A DNA stretch of 64,000 nt, taken from positions 26,478 through 90,477 of the forward strand of contig JBMNRB010000012.1 in the NCBI GenBank assembly GCA_050944435.1, in the 5' to 3' direction. Under the pieces are notes generated by a model. That model searched no databases. It worked only from the letters and a program-made list of their open reading frames with translations, and had not been told where the DNA came from. Shown here piece by piece: positions 42,510-56,400 of this stretch. The position numbers and the translations under genes were made by a program. This DNA comes from Ruminococcus_G sp050944435 (GTDB taxonomy: Bacteria > Bacillota > Clostridia > Lachnospirales > Lachnospiraceae). Every line of letters starts with the position of its first letter. The first letter of the stretch is position 1.

Positions 42510-42654
42510 TACAATTCCTCCTTGACAACTAACTTCATCTGACTTTTCATCCTCTCAAGCTGACTCTGATCCCTGAAAATTCGATAAAGCAAAATCCATC
42601 CCATAAATCTGCTTTCTCCGTTGCTCTGTGCAAAATGCGTACAATCACCCGATT

Positions 42655-42684
42655 ATAATATCCTATAACAGCTTTTATTGTCAA
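42655..42684 (-). promoter_or_regulatory. Sigma-A promoter of the DUF3786-DUF1638 pair
   Basis: Minus-strand TTGACA (42679-42684) and TATTAT (42655-42660) are 18 bases apart. The start codon of the DUF3786 gene is about 145 bases downstream. Confidence 0.55.
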
Positions 42685-42707
42685 ATGGAATACGGAAAAC
42701 AGAAAAA

Positions 42708-42732
42708 CCCCGGAAACCTTTCGGTTCCGGGG
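42708..42732 (-). terminator. Terminator of the rpsL-rpsG-fusA-tuf operon
   Basis: A GC-rich stem (CCCCGGAAACC paired with GGTTCCGGGG) around a TTTC loop, followed on the minus strand by TTTTT. It lies about 135 bases after the tuf stop. Confidence 0.85.
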
Positions 42733-42868
42733 CAAATCTTACGCTTGGACACAATACACCTGTAAGGTGCTCTATATAATTTAAGGTAGTTCTTTTCGCA
42801 TTGCTCAAAGAACGGCTTTTCTCACTAAATTCGTGCTAAAACACTCATTAAGTGCTCAATGCCAATGA

Positions 42869-44062
42869 TTACTCGATGATAGAAGCAACACGGCCTGATC
42901 CTACAGTACGTCCGCCTTCACGGATAGCGAAGGTAAGACCCTGATCCATAGCGATCGGGTGAATCAGTTCGATTGTCATTTCTACGTTGTCACCAGGCAT
43001 GCACATTTCTGTTCCTTCCGGCAGAGTGATAACGCCTGTTACGTCTGTTGTACGGAAGTAGAACTGCGGTCTGTAGTTGTTGAAGAACGGAGTATGACGT
43101 CCACCTTCATCTTTTGTCAGAACGTATACCTGAGCGGTAAATTTTGTATGGCATGTGATAGAACCTGGTTTAGCAAGAACCTGTCCTCTTTCGATTTCGT
43201 TTCTCTGAACACCACGAAGCAGAGCACCGATGTTATCACCAGCCTGAGCCTCATCCAGAAGTTTACGGAACATTTCCACACCAGTTACAACAACTTTACG
43301 TGACTCTTCTTTCAGACCAACGATTTCAACTTCGTCAGATACGTGAAGAACACCAGCTTCTACTCTACCAGTAGCAACTGTACCACGTCCTGTGATAGAG
43401 AATACGTCCTCTACAGGCATGATGAAAGGTTTATCTGTGTCACGCTGGGGATCCGGAATCCACTCGTCAACAGCGTTCATCAGCTCAAGGATCTTGTCAC
43501 CCCATTCGCTTGACGGATCTTCCAGAGCTTTCAGAGCAGAACCCTGGATAATCGGTGTGTCATCTCCCGGGAACTCATACTCGTTCAGCAGCTCACGGAT
43601 TTCCATGTCTACCAGTTCCAGAAGCTCTTCATCGTCTACCATATCACATTTGTTCATGAATACAACGATGTAGGGAACGCCTACCTGACGGGACAGAAGG
43701 ATGTGCTCTTTTGTCTGAGCCATAACACCGTCAGTAGCAGCAACTACAAGGATAGCACCGTCCATCTGAGCAGCACCTGTGATCATGTTCTTTACATAGT
43801 CAGCATGGCCTGGGCAGTCTACGTGTGCGTAATGTCTTCTCTCTGTTTCGTATTCTACATGAGCTGTGGAAAGTGTGATACCACGCTCTCTTTCTTCCGG
43901 AGCTTTATCGATGTTTTCGAATGCAACAGCTTCACCAGTACCCAGTCTCTCATGAAGAGTTTTTGTAATAGCGGCTGTCAGAGTTGTTTTACCATGGTCA
44001 ACGTGGCCAATGGTACCAATGTTACAATGCGGTTTTGTTCTTTCAAATTTAGCTTTAGCCAT
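42869..44062 (-). CDS. tuf: Elongation factor Tu
   Basis: A 397-residue GTPase that carries aminoacyl-tRNA to the ribosome. G-motifs are GHVDHGKTTL (residues 19-28), DCPGH and NKCD, followed by the two beta-barrel domains (GRGTVATGRVEAGVL; TGVITLPEGTEMCMPGDN). The C-terminal EGGRTVGSGRVASIIE is typical. The start at 44062 follows AAGGAGGAC; an N-terminal extension to 44170 would run through the intercistronic hairpin and is rejected. It is last in the rpsL-rpsG-fusA-tuf order, with a hairpin between it and fusA. Confidence 0.98.
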   Translation of the reverse strand: MAKAKFERTKPHCNIGTIGHVDHGKTTLTAAITKTLHERLGTGEAVAFENIDKAPEERERGITLSTAHVEYETERRHYAHVDCPGHADYVKNMITGAAQMDGAILVVAATDGVMAQTKEHILLSRQVGVPYIVVFMNKCDMVDDEELLELVDMEIRELLNEYEFPGDDTPIIQGSALKALEDPSSEWGDKILELMNAVDEWIPDPQRDTDKPFIMPVEDVFSITGRGTVATGRVEAGVLHVSDEVEIVGLKEESRKVVVTGVEMFRKLLDEAQAGDNIGALLRGVQRNEIERGQVLAKPGSITCHTKFTAQVYVLTKDEGGRHTPFFNNYRPQFYFRTTDVTGVITLPEGTEMCMPGDNVEMTIELIHPIAMDQGLTFAIREGGRTVGSGRVASIIE

Positions 44063-44127
44063 TTTGAATGTCCTCCTTAATACAACATCTGCCCCCACGG
44101 GGCTCTTCTTTTTTCGTTTCAAACAAA

Positions 44128-44172
44128 ACTTGCTATCCTTGATTATATTGCAAATCAAGGATATTTGCAAGT
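44128..44172 (-). terminator. Hairpin between fusA and tuf
   Basis: An extended stem (ATCCTTGATT with perfect complement, widened by ACTTGC/GCAAGT) with a short T-rich tail on the minus strand. It lies just after the fusA stop and could terminate part of the transcripts, or act as a processing site that lets tuf be expressed at a different level. Confidence 0.6.
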
Positions 44173-44181
44173 TATTTTTCT

Positions 44182-46299
44182 TTATTTACTTTTCGCAGAA
44201 AGTACTTTTTCCTGAACGGACTTGGGTACCGGTTCATATCTGTCAAAGAACATGGAGTAATTACCACGGCCCTGAGTTCTGGAACGCAGGTCTGTTGCGT
44301 AACCGAACATCTCAGCCAGCGGTACGTATCCGCGAATCATCTTTCCTCCGCCGATATCATCCATACCTTCGATACGTCCGCGGCGGGAGTTGATATCACC
44401 GATAACATCGCCCATGTAATCTTCCGGTGTGGTAACTTCCACTCTCATGATCGGCTCCAGAAGCACGGGAGCTGCTTTAGCCATAGCTTCCTTGAATGCC
44501 AGAGATCCGGCAATGTGGAATGCCATTTCTGAGGAGTCGACTTCATGGTAGGAACCGTCATATACGTTGGCGTGTACGCCTACTACCGGGAAACCGCCCA
44601 AGATACCGGCTCTCATCGCCTCTTCAATACCTTCGCCTACAGCCGGAATGTATTCCTTGGGAATTGCACCGCCGACAACAGTAGACTCAAATTTGAAGGT
44701 CTCTTCTGCATTGGCATCCATGGGCTCAAATTTAACTTTACAGTGACCATACTGTCCGCGGCCGCCAGACTGTTTTGCATATTTGCTGTCCACATCGGCC
44801 GGTTTGGTGATGGTTTCTTTGTATGCAACCTGAGGAGCACCTACGTTTGCTTCTACTTTGAACTCACGCAGAAGTCTGTCTACGATGATTTCCAGATGAA
44901 GCTCGCCCATACCTGCGATAATGGTCTGACCGGTCTCCTGATTGGTGTGAGCGCGGAATGTGGGGTCTTCCTCTGCCAGTTTAGCAAGGGATTCACCCAA
45001 TTTGCCCTGTCCGGCTTTTGTCTTGGGCTCAATAGCCAGCTCGATAACCGGTTCCGGGAATTCCATGGATTCCAGAATAACGGGATGCTGCTCGTCACAG
45101 ATAGTATCACCTGTTGTGGTTACTTTAAATCCGATTGCTGCAGCGATATCACCGGAATATACTTTGTCCAGCTCTTCCCTCTTGTTGGCATGCATCTGAA
45201 GGATACGGCCAACACGTTCTTTTTTATCTTTCGTAGAGTTGTATACGTAAGAACCTGAGTTCATGGTTCCTGAATAAACTCTGAAGTATGCCAGTTTTCC
45301 AACGAAGGGGTCTGTCATGATCTTGAATGCAAGAGCAGAGAAGGGTTCCTCATCAGAAGAATGTCTCACTGTCTCATTGCCTTCCATATCCACACCCTGG
45401 ATAGGCGGAATATCTGTCGGCGCCGGCATGTATTCAAGGATTGCATCCAGAAGTTTCTGTACGCCTTTGTTTCTGTAAGCGCTTCCGCAGCAAACCGGAA
45501 CGGCTGCACATTCGCAGGTTCCCTTTCTCAGAGCGGCTTTCAGCGCGTCAACAGAAGGTTCGTCTCCTTCCAGATACTCCATCATCAGATCATCATCCAG
45601 CTCGCAGATTTTCTCAATCAGTTCTGTATGATACAGTTCTGCATCGTCTTTCATATCTTCCGGAATATCAACGATGGAGATGTCCTCGCCTTTATCATCG
45701 TTATAGATGTAGGCTTTCATCTCAAACAGATCGATAATTCCCTGGAATTCGTCTTCTTTGCCGATGGGCAGCTGAAGACAGATTGCATTTTTGCCCAATC
45801 TGGTTTTGATCTGATCCACTGCATTGTAGAAGTCTGCACCCAGAATATCCATTTTATTGATAAATGCCATTCTAGGTACATTGTATGTGTCGGCCTGACG
45901 CCATACATTCTCAGACTGGGGTTCAACACCGCCCTTTGCACAGAACACGCCTACGGCGCCGTCCAGTACGCGGAGTGAACGCTCAACCTCTACTGTAAAG
46001 TCTACGTGACCTGGAGTATCAATGATATTGATACGGTGCTCCAGTGCACCTGGCTTTGCCTTGCAGTTTTCCTGCAATGTCCAGTGGCAGGTTGTAGCGG
46101 CTGAAGTAATTGTGATACCACGTTCCTGCTCCTGTTCCATCCAGTCCATGGTAGCAGTACCTTCATGGGTATCGCCAATTTTATAGTTAACACCGGTATA
46201 ATACAGAATACGCTCTGTCAACGTGGTCTTACCCGCATCGATATGAGCCATAATACCAATGTTTCTGGTTCTCTCTAATGGATATTCTCTTCCAGCCAT
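44182..46299 (-). CDS. fusA: Elongation factor G
   Basis: A 705-residue translocase GTPase. G-motifs are AHIDAGKTTLTERILYYTG, DTPGHVDFTVEVERSLR and FINKMD; the domain IV segment SGGRGQYGHCKVKFEP and the C-terminal ITTPEDYMGDVIGDINSRRG-type stretch are clear, so all five domains are present. It lies 11 bases after rpsG in the str-type operon. No unusual residues were noted. Confidence 0.98.
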   Translation of the reverse strand: MAGREYPLERTRNIGIMAHIDAGKTTLTERILYYTGVNYKIGDTHEGTATMDWMEQEQERGITITSAATTCHWTLQENCKAKPGALEHRINIIDTPGHVDFTVEVERSLRVLDGAVGVFCAKGGVEPQSENVWRQADTYNVPRMAFINKMDILGADFYNAVDQIKTRLGKNAICLQLPIGKEDEFQGIIDLFEMKAYIYNDDKGEDISIVDIPEDMKDDAELYHTELIEKICELDDDLMMEYLEGDEPSVDALKAALRKGTCECAAVPVCCGSAYRNKGVQKLLDAILEYMPAPTDIPPIQGVDMEGNETVRHSSDEEPFSALAFKIMTDPFVGKLAYFRVYSGTMNSGSYVYNSTKDKKERVGRILQMHANKREELDKVYSGDIAAAIGFKVTTTGDTICDEQHPVILESMEFPEPVIELAIEPKTKAGQGKLGESLAKLAEEDPTFRAHTNQETGQTIIAGMGELHLEIIVDRLLREFKVEANVGAPQVAYKETITKPADVDSKYAKQSGGRGQYGHCKVKFEPMDANAEETFKFESTVVGGAIPKEYIPAVGEGIEEAMRAGILGGFPVVGVHANVYDGSYHEVDSSEMAFHIAGSLAFKEAMAKAAPVLLEPIMRVEVTTPEDYMGDVIGDINSRRGRIEGMDDIGGGKMIRGYVPLAEMFGYATDLRSRTQGRGNYSMFFDRYEPVPKSVQEKVLSAKSK

Positions 46300-46310
46300 T
46301 GGATTTCCTC

Positions 46311-46781
46311 CTAGAATCTGTAATGAGCAAATGCTTTATTAGCTTCTGCCATCTTATGCATGTCTTCTTTTCTCTTAACAGATGCTCCTGTATTGTTCAT
46401 AGCATCCAAAAGCTCGTTGGCCAGTCTTTCTTCCATTGTCTTCTCGCCTCTTTTGCGTGAGAAGAATGTCAGCCAGCGCAGAGCCAGCGCCTGACGTCTG
46501 TCAGGTCTTACCTCGATGGGCACCTGATATGTGGCACCACCGATACGTCTTGCCTTTACTTCCAGTACAGGCATGATGTTGTTCATTGCTTCTTCAAATA
46601 CTTCCAGAGCTGGTTTTCCAGCTTTTTCTTCGACTCTGGCAAATGCACCGTATACAATTTTCTGAGCTACACCTTTCTTACCATCAAGCATAACGTTGTT
46701 GATAAGCTTTGTAACCACTTTGTTATTGTACATCGGATCTGCCAGGACGTCTCTTTTCTGAGTATGTCCTTTACGTGGCAC
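46311..46781 (-). CDS. rpsG: 30S ribosomal protein S7
   Basis: A 156-residue small-subunit protein that binds the 3' major domain of 16S rRNA. The sequence PRKGHTQKRDVLADP, VARIVYGA-type region, GGATYQVPIEVRPDRRQALALRWL and KREDMHKMAEANKAFAHYRF matches S7. The start is a GTG at 46781, preceded by AAGGAGGG at 7 bases; this yields the standard N-terminus, whereas the ATG at 46808 would add nine unsupported residues. It is separated from rpsL by a 214-base spacer. Confidence 0.95.
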   Translation of the reverse strand: MPRKGHTQKRDVLADPMYNNKVVTKLINNVMLDGKKGVAQKIVYGAFARVEEKAGKPALEVFEEAMNNIMPVLEVKARRIGGATYQVPIEVRPDRRQALALRWLTFFSRKRGEKTMEERLANELLDAMNNTGASVKRKEDMHKMAEANKAFAHYRF

Positions 46782-46995
46782 GTTACTTCCCTCCTTAATC
46801 ATTTCCATCTGTCACAGGGACAGATATCTCTTTTCGATTAAATCATAGGTACTCACAATGACAGTCATGGGCAGTACCTGACTGCCTACTATGTGTTCGC
46901 ACTGGTAAATTCCATCTATTAACCCGCAGCCGGCAGGGCTTTGGAATGACCGTACATAGCATTGTGATACTTCTATAATATATAAAACGGATTAA
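46782..46995 (-). promoter_or_regulatory. 214-base intercistronic region between rpsL and rpsG
   Basis: Unusually long for two ribosomal protein genes of one operon, with several short inverted repeats (for example CTGTCCCTGTGACAG near the rpsG site, and GGCAGTCAGGTACTGCC). An S7 autoregulatory structure lies in the equivalent spacer of E. coli, so a comparable element is possible; no homology to it was verified. Confidence 0.4.
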
Positions 46996-47409
46996 TTATT
47001 TTTTCGGTCTCTTTGCTCCGTATTTGGAACGAGCCTGTTTTCTGTTGGCAACACCTGCTGTATCCAGTGTACCTCTTACGATATGATATCTGGTACCTGG
47101 CAGGTCCTTAACTCTTCCTCCACGGATCAGTACAACACTGTGCTCCTGCAGATTATGACCTTCTCCCGGAATGTAACTTGTCACTTCAATACCGTTGGAG
47201 AGACGTACTCTGGCGATCTTTCTAAGAGCAGAGTTCGGTTTCTTCGGTGTAGCAGTTTTAACAGCTGTACATACACCTCTCTTCTGCGGTGAAGACATAT
47301 CGCTGGATTTTTTCTTCAGAGAGTTAAAGCTTTTCTGAAGTGCCGGCGCTGTTGACTTCTTTACAGATGTCTGACGACCTTTTCTTACTAACTGATTAAA
47401 TGTTGGCAT
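46996..47409 (-). CDS. rpsL: 30S ribosomal protein S12
   Basis: A 137-residue decoding-centre protein. Landmarks are MPTFNQLVRKGRQ, TATPKKPNSALRKIARVRLSNG and the conserved GEGHNLQEHSVVLIRGGRVKDLPGTRYH. The lysines in KKPNSALR and GRVKDLPG, where streptomycin resistance mutations occur, are both wild type. AGGAGGTG precedes the start and a consensus promoter lies about 110 bases upstream. Confidence 0.97.
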   Translation of the reverse strand: MPTFNQLVRKGRQTSVKKSTAPALQKSFNSLKKKSSDMSSPQKRGVCTAVKTATPKKPNSALRKIARVRLSNGIEVTSYIPGEGHNLQEHSVVLIRGGRVKDLPGTRYHIVRGTLDTAGVANRKQARSKYGAKRPKK

Positions 47410-47518
47410 TCCAATTCACCTCCTGTAGATTCCTCCGCATGTTCTGCGGGTTTTCTGCGGCTGCTATTCTTCATTATAAAGCGCACAAAAATTACTGCAT
47501 TTTAATGCACGCTTAAAT

Positions 47519-47547
47519 ATTATATCCTCCAGTTTTCCCACTGTCAA
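47519..47547 (-). promoter_or_regulatory. Strong sigma-A promoter of rpsL-rpsG-fusA-tuf
   Basis: Minus-strand TTGACA (47542-47547) and TATAAT (47519-47524), spacing 17, both full consensus. It separates the ribosomal genes from the amidase gene upstream. Confidence 0.85.
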
Positions 47548-47611
47548 GCAAAATAAACAAATTCTGTGTAAATATGGAAGTAAAAACGTTACTATCCAAA
47601 GCCGCAGCCAA

Positions 47612-48757
47612 TCAGTTCCCCTGGGACGCAAAATACTGATCGATTCCATTGGCAATTCCATCCACCATATTTACCTGCATGGACGGGTCCGCCATGGCCG
47701 CGTCATCGGATGCATTGCTCATATATCCCATCTCCACGATAGTCACCGGCATGCTGCACCAGTTGATTCCGCTCATATCATCGGTCATGTAAACTCCCTG
47801 ATTATTGAAACCGGTAGCCGCCACATAAGAATCAATCACACACTGGGACAACGCCTGGCTCTGGGCAATCAAATCCGCCGACAGAAATGGATTGCCGTCA
47901 GAGGGCGCCATGGTAAGAGCCCCGCTCACGGAACTGCTCTCCGAACCATTGGCATGAATTCTTACGAAGATATCTCCTCCCACTGACGCTGCATAATCTG
48001 CCCTTTCCTTATTGCTCATGCTGACGTCATGGGTTTCCCGCGTCATATAAACGGTATAGCCGCGGCTTTGCAGCTCATCACGAAGCTGCAGGGATACGGT
48101 CAGATTCAGCTCATATTCATCCAAACCTGATACCGTGCCTGATGTTCCGGAGCTGACTCTTGGCTTCGTTTCTGAAGCTCCCGGACCGATGGGCTCCTGT
48201 CCGCTGTCTCCCTGCCCCTGATGGCCGGGGTCAATCACCACCACTTTTCCCGCCGTCTGTTCCGTGACTCCTGCATCTCCCGTACCATTTTCCAACAGTT
48301 CTCCGTTTACCGCATCCGCTGGCATCTCTGTGGAAATCAAATCGTTGCTGACATAACAGGTCTGTCCATTATATTCCAGACGGCTCCAGTCTGTGGAAAT
48401 TCCCGTTCGCTTGAACAGTTTGCTTTTTGGCGCCGTCTCGATAATTTCCCCGTCAGTGCTTGGTTCCGTACGGATATTGGCCTCTTCAATGATAAACACA
48501 TTGTCATCGGCGTCCTCAAAGGCGATGACCGAATCCTGGAGATTCCCGCCGGCATCCTGACTTTCTTCCGGCTGTACGGTTTCTTTGTCCGTCTCCTCCT
48601 CTTCCATGGTTTCATTCAACGCTTCCATGGCCATCTGTCTCGCTTCTTCCTTCGTCTCCTTTGCCTGCTTCAGGATAAAAAAGGAGCAGATAAACAATAC
48701 CACCGCCAGCAGCGCAATACAGCTGACCAGTATGATTACTAATTTGCTTTTTTTCAC
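47612..48757 (-). CDS. N-acetylmuramoyl-L-alanine amidase (Amidase_3) with SH3-like domain
   Basis: A 381-residue exported cell-wall hydrolase that cleaves the bond between N-acetylmuramic acid and L-alanine. An N-terminal helix (VIILVSCIALLAVVLFICSF) serves as signal or anchor, followed by an acidic linker. Residues about 85-145 are an SH3-like wall-binding domain (IEEANIRTEPSTDGEIIETAPKSKLFKRTG). The C-terminal amidase has zinc-ligand segments VVIDPGHQGQG, DEYELNL and RIHANGSE, plus the catalytic Glu in IVEMGYMSN. It follows a hypothetical membrane-anchored gene by 61 bases and lies between rpoC and rpsL, an unusual location for a wall enzyme. Confidence 0.9.
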   Translation of the reverse strand: MKKSKLVIILVSCIALLAVVLFICSFFILKQAKETKEEARQMAMEALNETMEEEETDKETVQPEESQDAGGNLQDSVIAFEDADDNVFIIEEANIRTEPSTDGEIIETAPKSKLFKRTGISTDWSRLEYNGQTCYVSNDLISTEMPADAVNGELLENGTGDAGVTEQTAGKVVVIDPGHQGQGDSGQEPIGPGASETKPRVSSGTSGTVSGLDEYELNLTVSLQLRDELQSRGYTVYMTRETHDVSMSNKERADYAASVGGDIFVRIHANGSESSSVSGALTMAPSDGNPFLSADLIAQSQALSQCVIDSYVAATGFNNQGVYMTDDMSGINWCSMPVTIVEMGYMSNASDDAAMADPSMQVNMVDGIANGIDQYFASQGN

Positions 48758-48818
48758 CTTATTTTCCTCCGTTTTGCTGCCTTTACTTCAGTTTTTGATT
48801 TTTACCATCATGATTTTA

Positions 48819-49688
48819 TCATGATCCATCCATGCCGTAAATCCCCAGCTCTTCCATCCGGGTTCGCAATCCCGTATAATCCTTCAATGTTCCGGAAAAT
48901 TCTCCCGTCAGCCAGGTGTCTCCTGTCCGGGCCGAAGCAAGGAAACAAATGTCATATTTTCCTGGATTTTTCGATTCCTCAAAATCCTCTTCCTCTATCT
49001 CTTCATTGGCCAGTTCCTGTGCCGCCGCCTCATCGGGATCTGAATATGCCCCGCTGATCTCACCGCCGTCTCCCTGGGAGTCATAGATGATTTCATGGTT
49101 TTTTTCCACCTGTACACTGACCGTCTCTCTTAAAAATTTCAATTGAAAAGTTTCTTCGAAAATCTCTCCATCAAATCGGAAAATCTGATAATCCTCCCTT
49201 ATCCCTTCCATCTGATATTCTCTCTGCCCGCATACCAGTTCCAGAGCATCTTCTCTTTCCCGGAGAAACACTTTAAGGCTGCACTCCATATCCCAGAAGC
49301 TGCGAAAAAGGCTGCCCTCCGCCTGCCAGTTCTGAAGCAGCTCATATCCCTTTTCCTCCTGCCGATACAGCCGGAAACTAAGACAGTTTTCCCCATCTCT
49401 GTCTTCCATATAGACCAGCAGACGGAATGTTTTCCCTTCCCGGTTAAAATCATAACTGCTGATTATTCCTCTGACAGGATGATCTCCATTCTGCTCCGCC
49501 TGAAAGGAAAGAGCATCCGGATCCATTATCTCCAGCCCCCGGATCTCTTCCCGGGACCAGAACTCCTCTTCCCTTGCCGCTGTTTCCTCCTTCTTTTTCT
49601 GCAAAGTGTGAAACAGCAAAACACCAATAATCAAAAGCCCAAGAAGCAGAACTGCCGCCCCTCCAATCAGTAACTTTCTTTTTTTCAT
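48819..49688 (-). CDS. Membrane-anchored protein of unknown function
   Basis: A 289-residue protein not matched to a known family. It starts with a single hydrophobic helix (LIGGAAVLLLGLLIIGVLLF) after a basic MKKRK, so it is anchored with the remainder outside, then a charged coil (KKKEETAAREEEFWSREEI). The rest alternates short beta-type strands (FRLLVYMED, CLSFRLYRQ, ALELVCGQREYQM) and acidic stretches (EEIEEEDFEE), suggesting a surface or envelope domain. It is followed by the amidase gene, so an envelope role is reasonable. No cleavage site, lipobox or catalytic motif was seen. Confidence 0.7.
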   Translation of the reverse strand: MKKRKLLIGGAAVLLLGLLIIGVLLFHTLQKKKEETAAREEEFWSREEIRGLEIMDPDALSFQAEQNGDHPVRGIISSYDFNREGKTFRLLVYMEDRDGENCLSFRLYRQEEKGYELLQNWQAEGSLFRSFWDMECSLKVFLREREDALELVCGQREYQMEGIREDYQIFRFDGEIFEETFQLKFLRETVSVQVEKNHEIIYDSQGDGGEISGAYSDPDEAAAQELANEEIEEEDFEESKNPGKYDICFLASARTGDTWLTGEFSGTLKDYTGLRTRMEELGIYGMDGS

Positions 49689-49705
49689 TGTCTTTCCTCA
49701 AAGGC

Positions 49706-49753
49706 AAAAGCCCGAAACCGGAACAAGCTCTTTGTTCCTGATTCCGGGCTTTT
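49706..49753 (-). terminator. Terminator of the rpoBC operon
   Basis: A long stem with outer AAAAGCCCG/CGGGCTTTT and inner GGAACAA/TTGTTCC around a GCTC-type loop, 12 bases past the rpoC stop. On the minus strand it ends in TTTTGCC. Confidence 0.8.
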
Positions 49754-49764
49754 CCCAGTTATTT

Positions 49765-53463
<3,699 letters not shown>

Positions 53464-53474
53464 TGGTTACCCTC

Positions 53475-56400
53475 CTACTCTTCGTCATCAAGAGTCTCTT
53501 CCAGGTCAATCAGTTCCTCTTCTTCCTCTTCCGGCTCGTCTACTGAAACCAGCTCATCTCCTGAGAATTCCTGTTTCGAGAAACCGTAGCTGCCATATGA
53601 CTCTTCCTGAGAAAATCCACGGTCACCTTCAATAATAGAACGCAGATCCGTTTCGCCGTAATCTACTGTCTCCATAATTTCCACTTCTGTCTGGTCATCT
53701 TTCAGCACCTTGACATCCAGACCCAGGGACTGCAGCTCCTTCAGCAGAACTTTGAAGGATTCCGGAATACCCGGTTCCGGAATATTATCCCCTTTGATAA
53801 TTGCTTCGTAAGTCTTCACACGTCCGACCACATCGTCAGATTTAACAGTAAGAATTTCCTGAAGTGTGTAGGATGCGCCGTACGCTTCCAGGGCCCAAAC
53901 CTCCATCTCTCCGAAACGCTGTCCGCCGAACTGAGCTTTTCCGCCCAGGGGCTGCTGGGTTACCAGAGAATATGGTCCCGTAGAACGGGCATGGATCTTA
54001 TCGTCTACCAGATGATGCAGCTTCAGGTAATGCATGTGTCCGATAGTAACAGGACTGTCAAAATACTCTCCCGTTCTTCCGTCACGCAGTCTGACCTTTC
54101 CGTCTCTGGAGATCGGAACACCCTTCCACAACTCTCTGTGGGCTCTGTTTTCATACAGATAATCATATACTTCCGGAAGAAGTTCATCCTTGTGTTTAGC
54201 AGAAAACTCCTCCCAGGATGAGTTTACATAATCGTTGGCCAGATCCAATGTATCCATGATATCGTCCTCATTGGCTCCGTCAAACACCGGCGTGGCAATG
54301 TTGAATCCCAGCGCCTTTGCCGCCAGGCTGAGGTGAATCTCCAGCACCTGCCCGATATTCATACGGGAAGGCACACCCAGAGGATTCAGTACGATGTCCA
54401 GAGGACGGCCATTGGGAAGGAAAGGCATATCTTCCACAGGAAGCACTCTGGAAACAACACCCTTGTTTCCATGACGGCCGGCCATTTTATCACCAACAGA
54501 GATTTTTCTCTTCTGGGCGATATAAATACGAACCGCCTGATTTACTCCCGGTGACAGCTCATCGCCATTCTCTCTGGTAAATACTTTGGCATCCACCACT
54601 ATACCGTATTCTCCATGGGGTACTTTCAGAGAAGTATCTCTTACCTCACGGGCTTTTTCACCGAAAATCGCCCGCAGAAGACGTTCCTCCGCCGTCAGCT
54701 CTGTCTCTCCTTTCGGAGTTACTTTACCTACCAGAATATCGCCGGCGCGAACTTCCGCACCGATGCGGATAATTCCTCTTTCATCCAGATCTTTCAGGGC
54801 GTCATCTCCTACGCCGGGAACATCCCGGGTAATCTCTTCCGGCCCCAGTTTTGTATCTCTGGACTCTGCTTCATACTCTTCGATGTGAATGGAAGTATAT
54901 ACATCTTCCTGTACCAGACGTTCACTGAGGAGAACGGCATCCTCGTAGTTATATCCTTCCCAGGTCATAAATCCGATCAGCGGATTTTTACCCAGCGCCA
55001 GCTCGCCCTGGGAGGTGGAAGGACCGTCGGCGATCACTTCGCCGGCTTCCACATGTTCTCCCTTATTCACGATGGGTTTCTGGTTATAACAGTTGCTCTG
55101 GTTGCTTCTTAAAAATTTCGTCAGATGATATGTCTCTGTACTGTTGTCATCATCATAACGAATCACGATTTCTTTTGATGTGGAACGCAGAATCGTTCCT
55201 GCTCTTTTGGCAACGACACAAACACCGGAGTCCACCGCTGCTTTCGTTTCCATACCGGTACCAACCACAGGAGCTTCCGTAATCATCAGCGGCACCGCCT
55301 GACGCTGCATGTTGGATCCCATCAGCGCACGGTTGGCATCGTCATTCTGCAAGAAAGGAATCAGGGCCGTAGCCACGGAAAACACCATTTTAGGCGACAC
55401 GTCCATGTAGTCAAACATCTGACGCTCGTATTCCTGAGTTTCCTCCCGGTAACGGCCAGATACATTTTTATGGATAAAATGGCCTTCTTCATCCAAAGGC
55501 TCGTTAGCCTGCGCCACATGGTAATTATCTTCTTCATCCGCCGTCATGTAGACTACATCATCTGTGACGCGGGGATTTTTCGGATCGCTTTTATCAATTT
55601 TACGATAAGGCGCCTCCACAAATCCATATTCGTTGATGCGGGCATAGGACGCCAGCGAGTTAATCAGACCAATGTTGGGACCTTCAGGCGTCTCAATGGG
55701 ACACATTCTTCCATAATGGGAATAGTGAACGTCACGCACCTCGAATCCGGCTCTGTCTCGTGACAAACCGCCGGGACCCAGGGCAGACAGACGTCTCTTA
55801 TGTGTCAATTCACCCAGAGGGTTATTCTGATCCATAAACTGGGACAGCTGAGAAGAACCGAAGAATTCTTTCACCGCCGCTGTAACCGGTTTTATATTGA
55901 TCAGAGACTGGGGAGAAATTCCCTCGATATCCTGAGTGGTCATTCTTTCCCGAACCACACGTTCCAGCCTGGAAAGTCCAATTCGATACTGGTTCTGGAG
56001 AAATTCACCCACGGCACGAATTCTTCTGTTGCCCAGATGGTCAATATCATCGTCATTCCCCAGACCATATTCCAAATGAATATTATAATTAATAGAAGCA
56101 AGAATATCCTCTTTCGTGATATGCTTGGGAATCAAATCATGGATATCACGTCTGATTGCTTCTTTTATATCCTCAATGTTGTCGTTTTCTTCCAGGATGC
56201 GCTGAAGTACCGGATAATAAACCAGTTCCGTGACGCCCACTTCTTTGGGATCCACATCCACAAAATTGGTGATGTCCACCATCATGCTGGAGAGCACCTT
56301 GACATTGCGCTCTTCCGTCTGAATCCACACAAAAGGAACAGCCGCATTCTGAATTGCGTCTGCCATCTCTTTGGTCACTTCCGTACCTTTTTCCGCCATG

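Larger units (their letters stand above)
42510..42868. other. Non-coding interval between the DUF3786 gene and tuf
   Basis: Contains the DUF3786/DUF1638 promoter and about 140 bases of its leader, then the tuf terminator and 3' untranslated region. A 62-codon open frame across it (42547-42735) is not credible. No tRNA or riboswitch was recognised. Confidence 0.6.

Noticed and set aside
42547..42735. A 62-codon minus-strand frame before the DUF3786 gene
   Set aside because: It spans the promoter and the tuf terminator and lacks a ribosome binding site.
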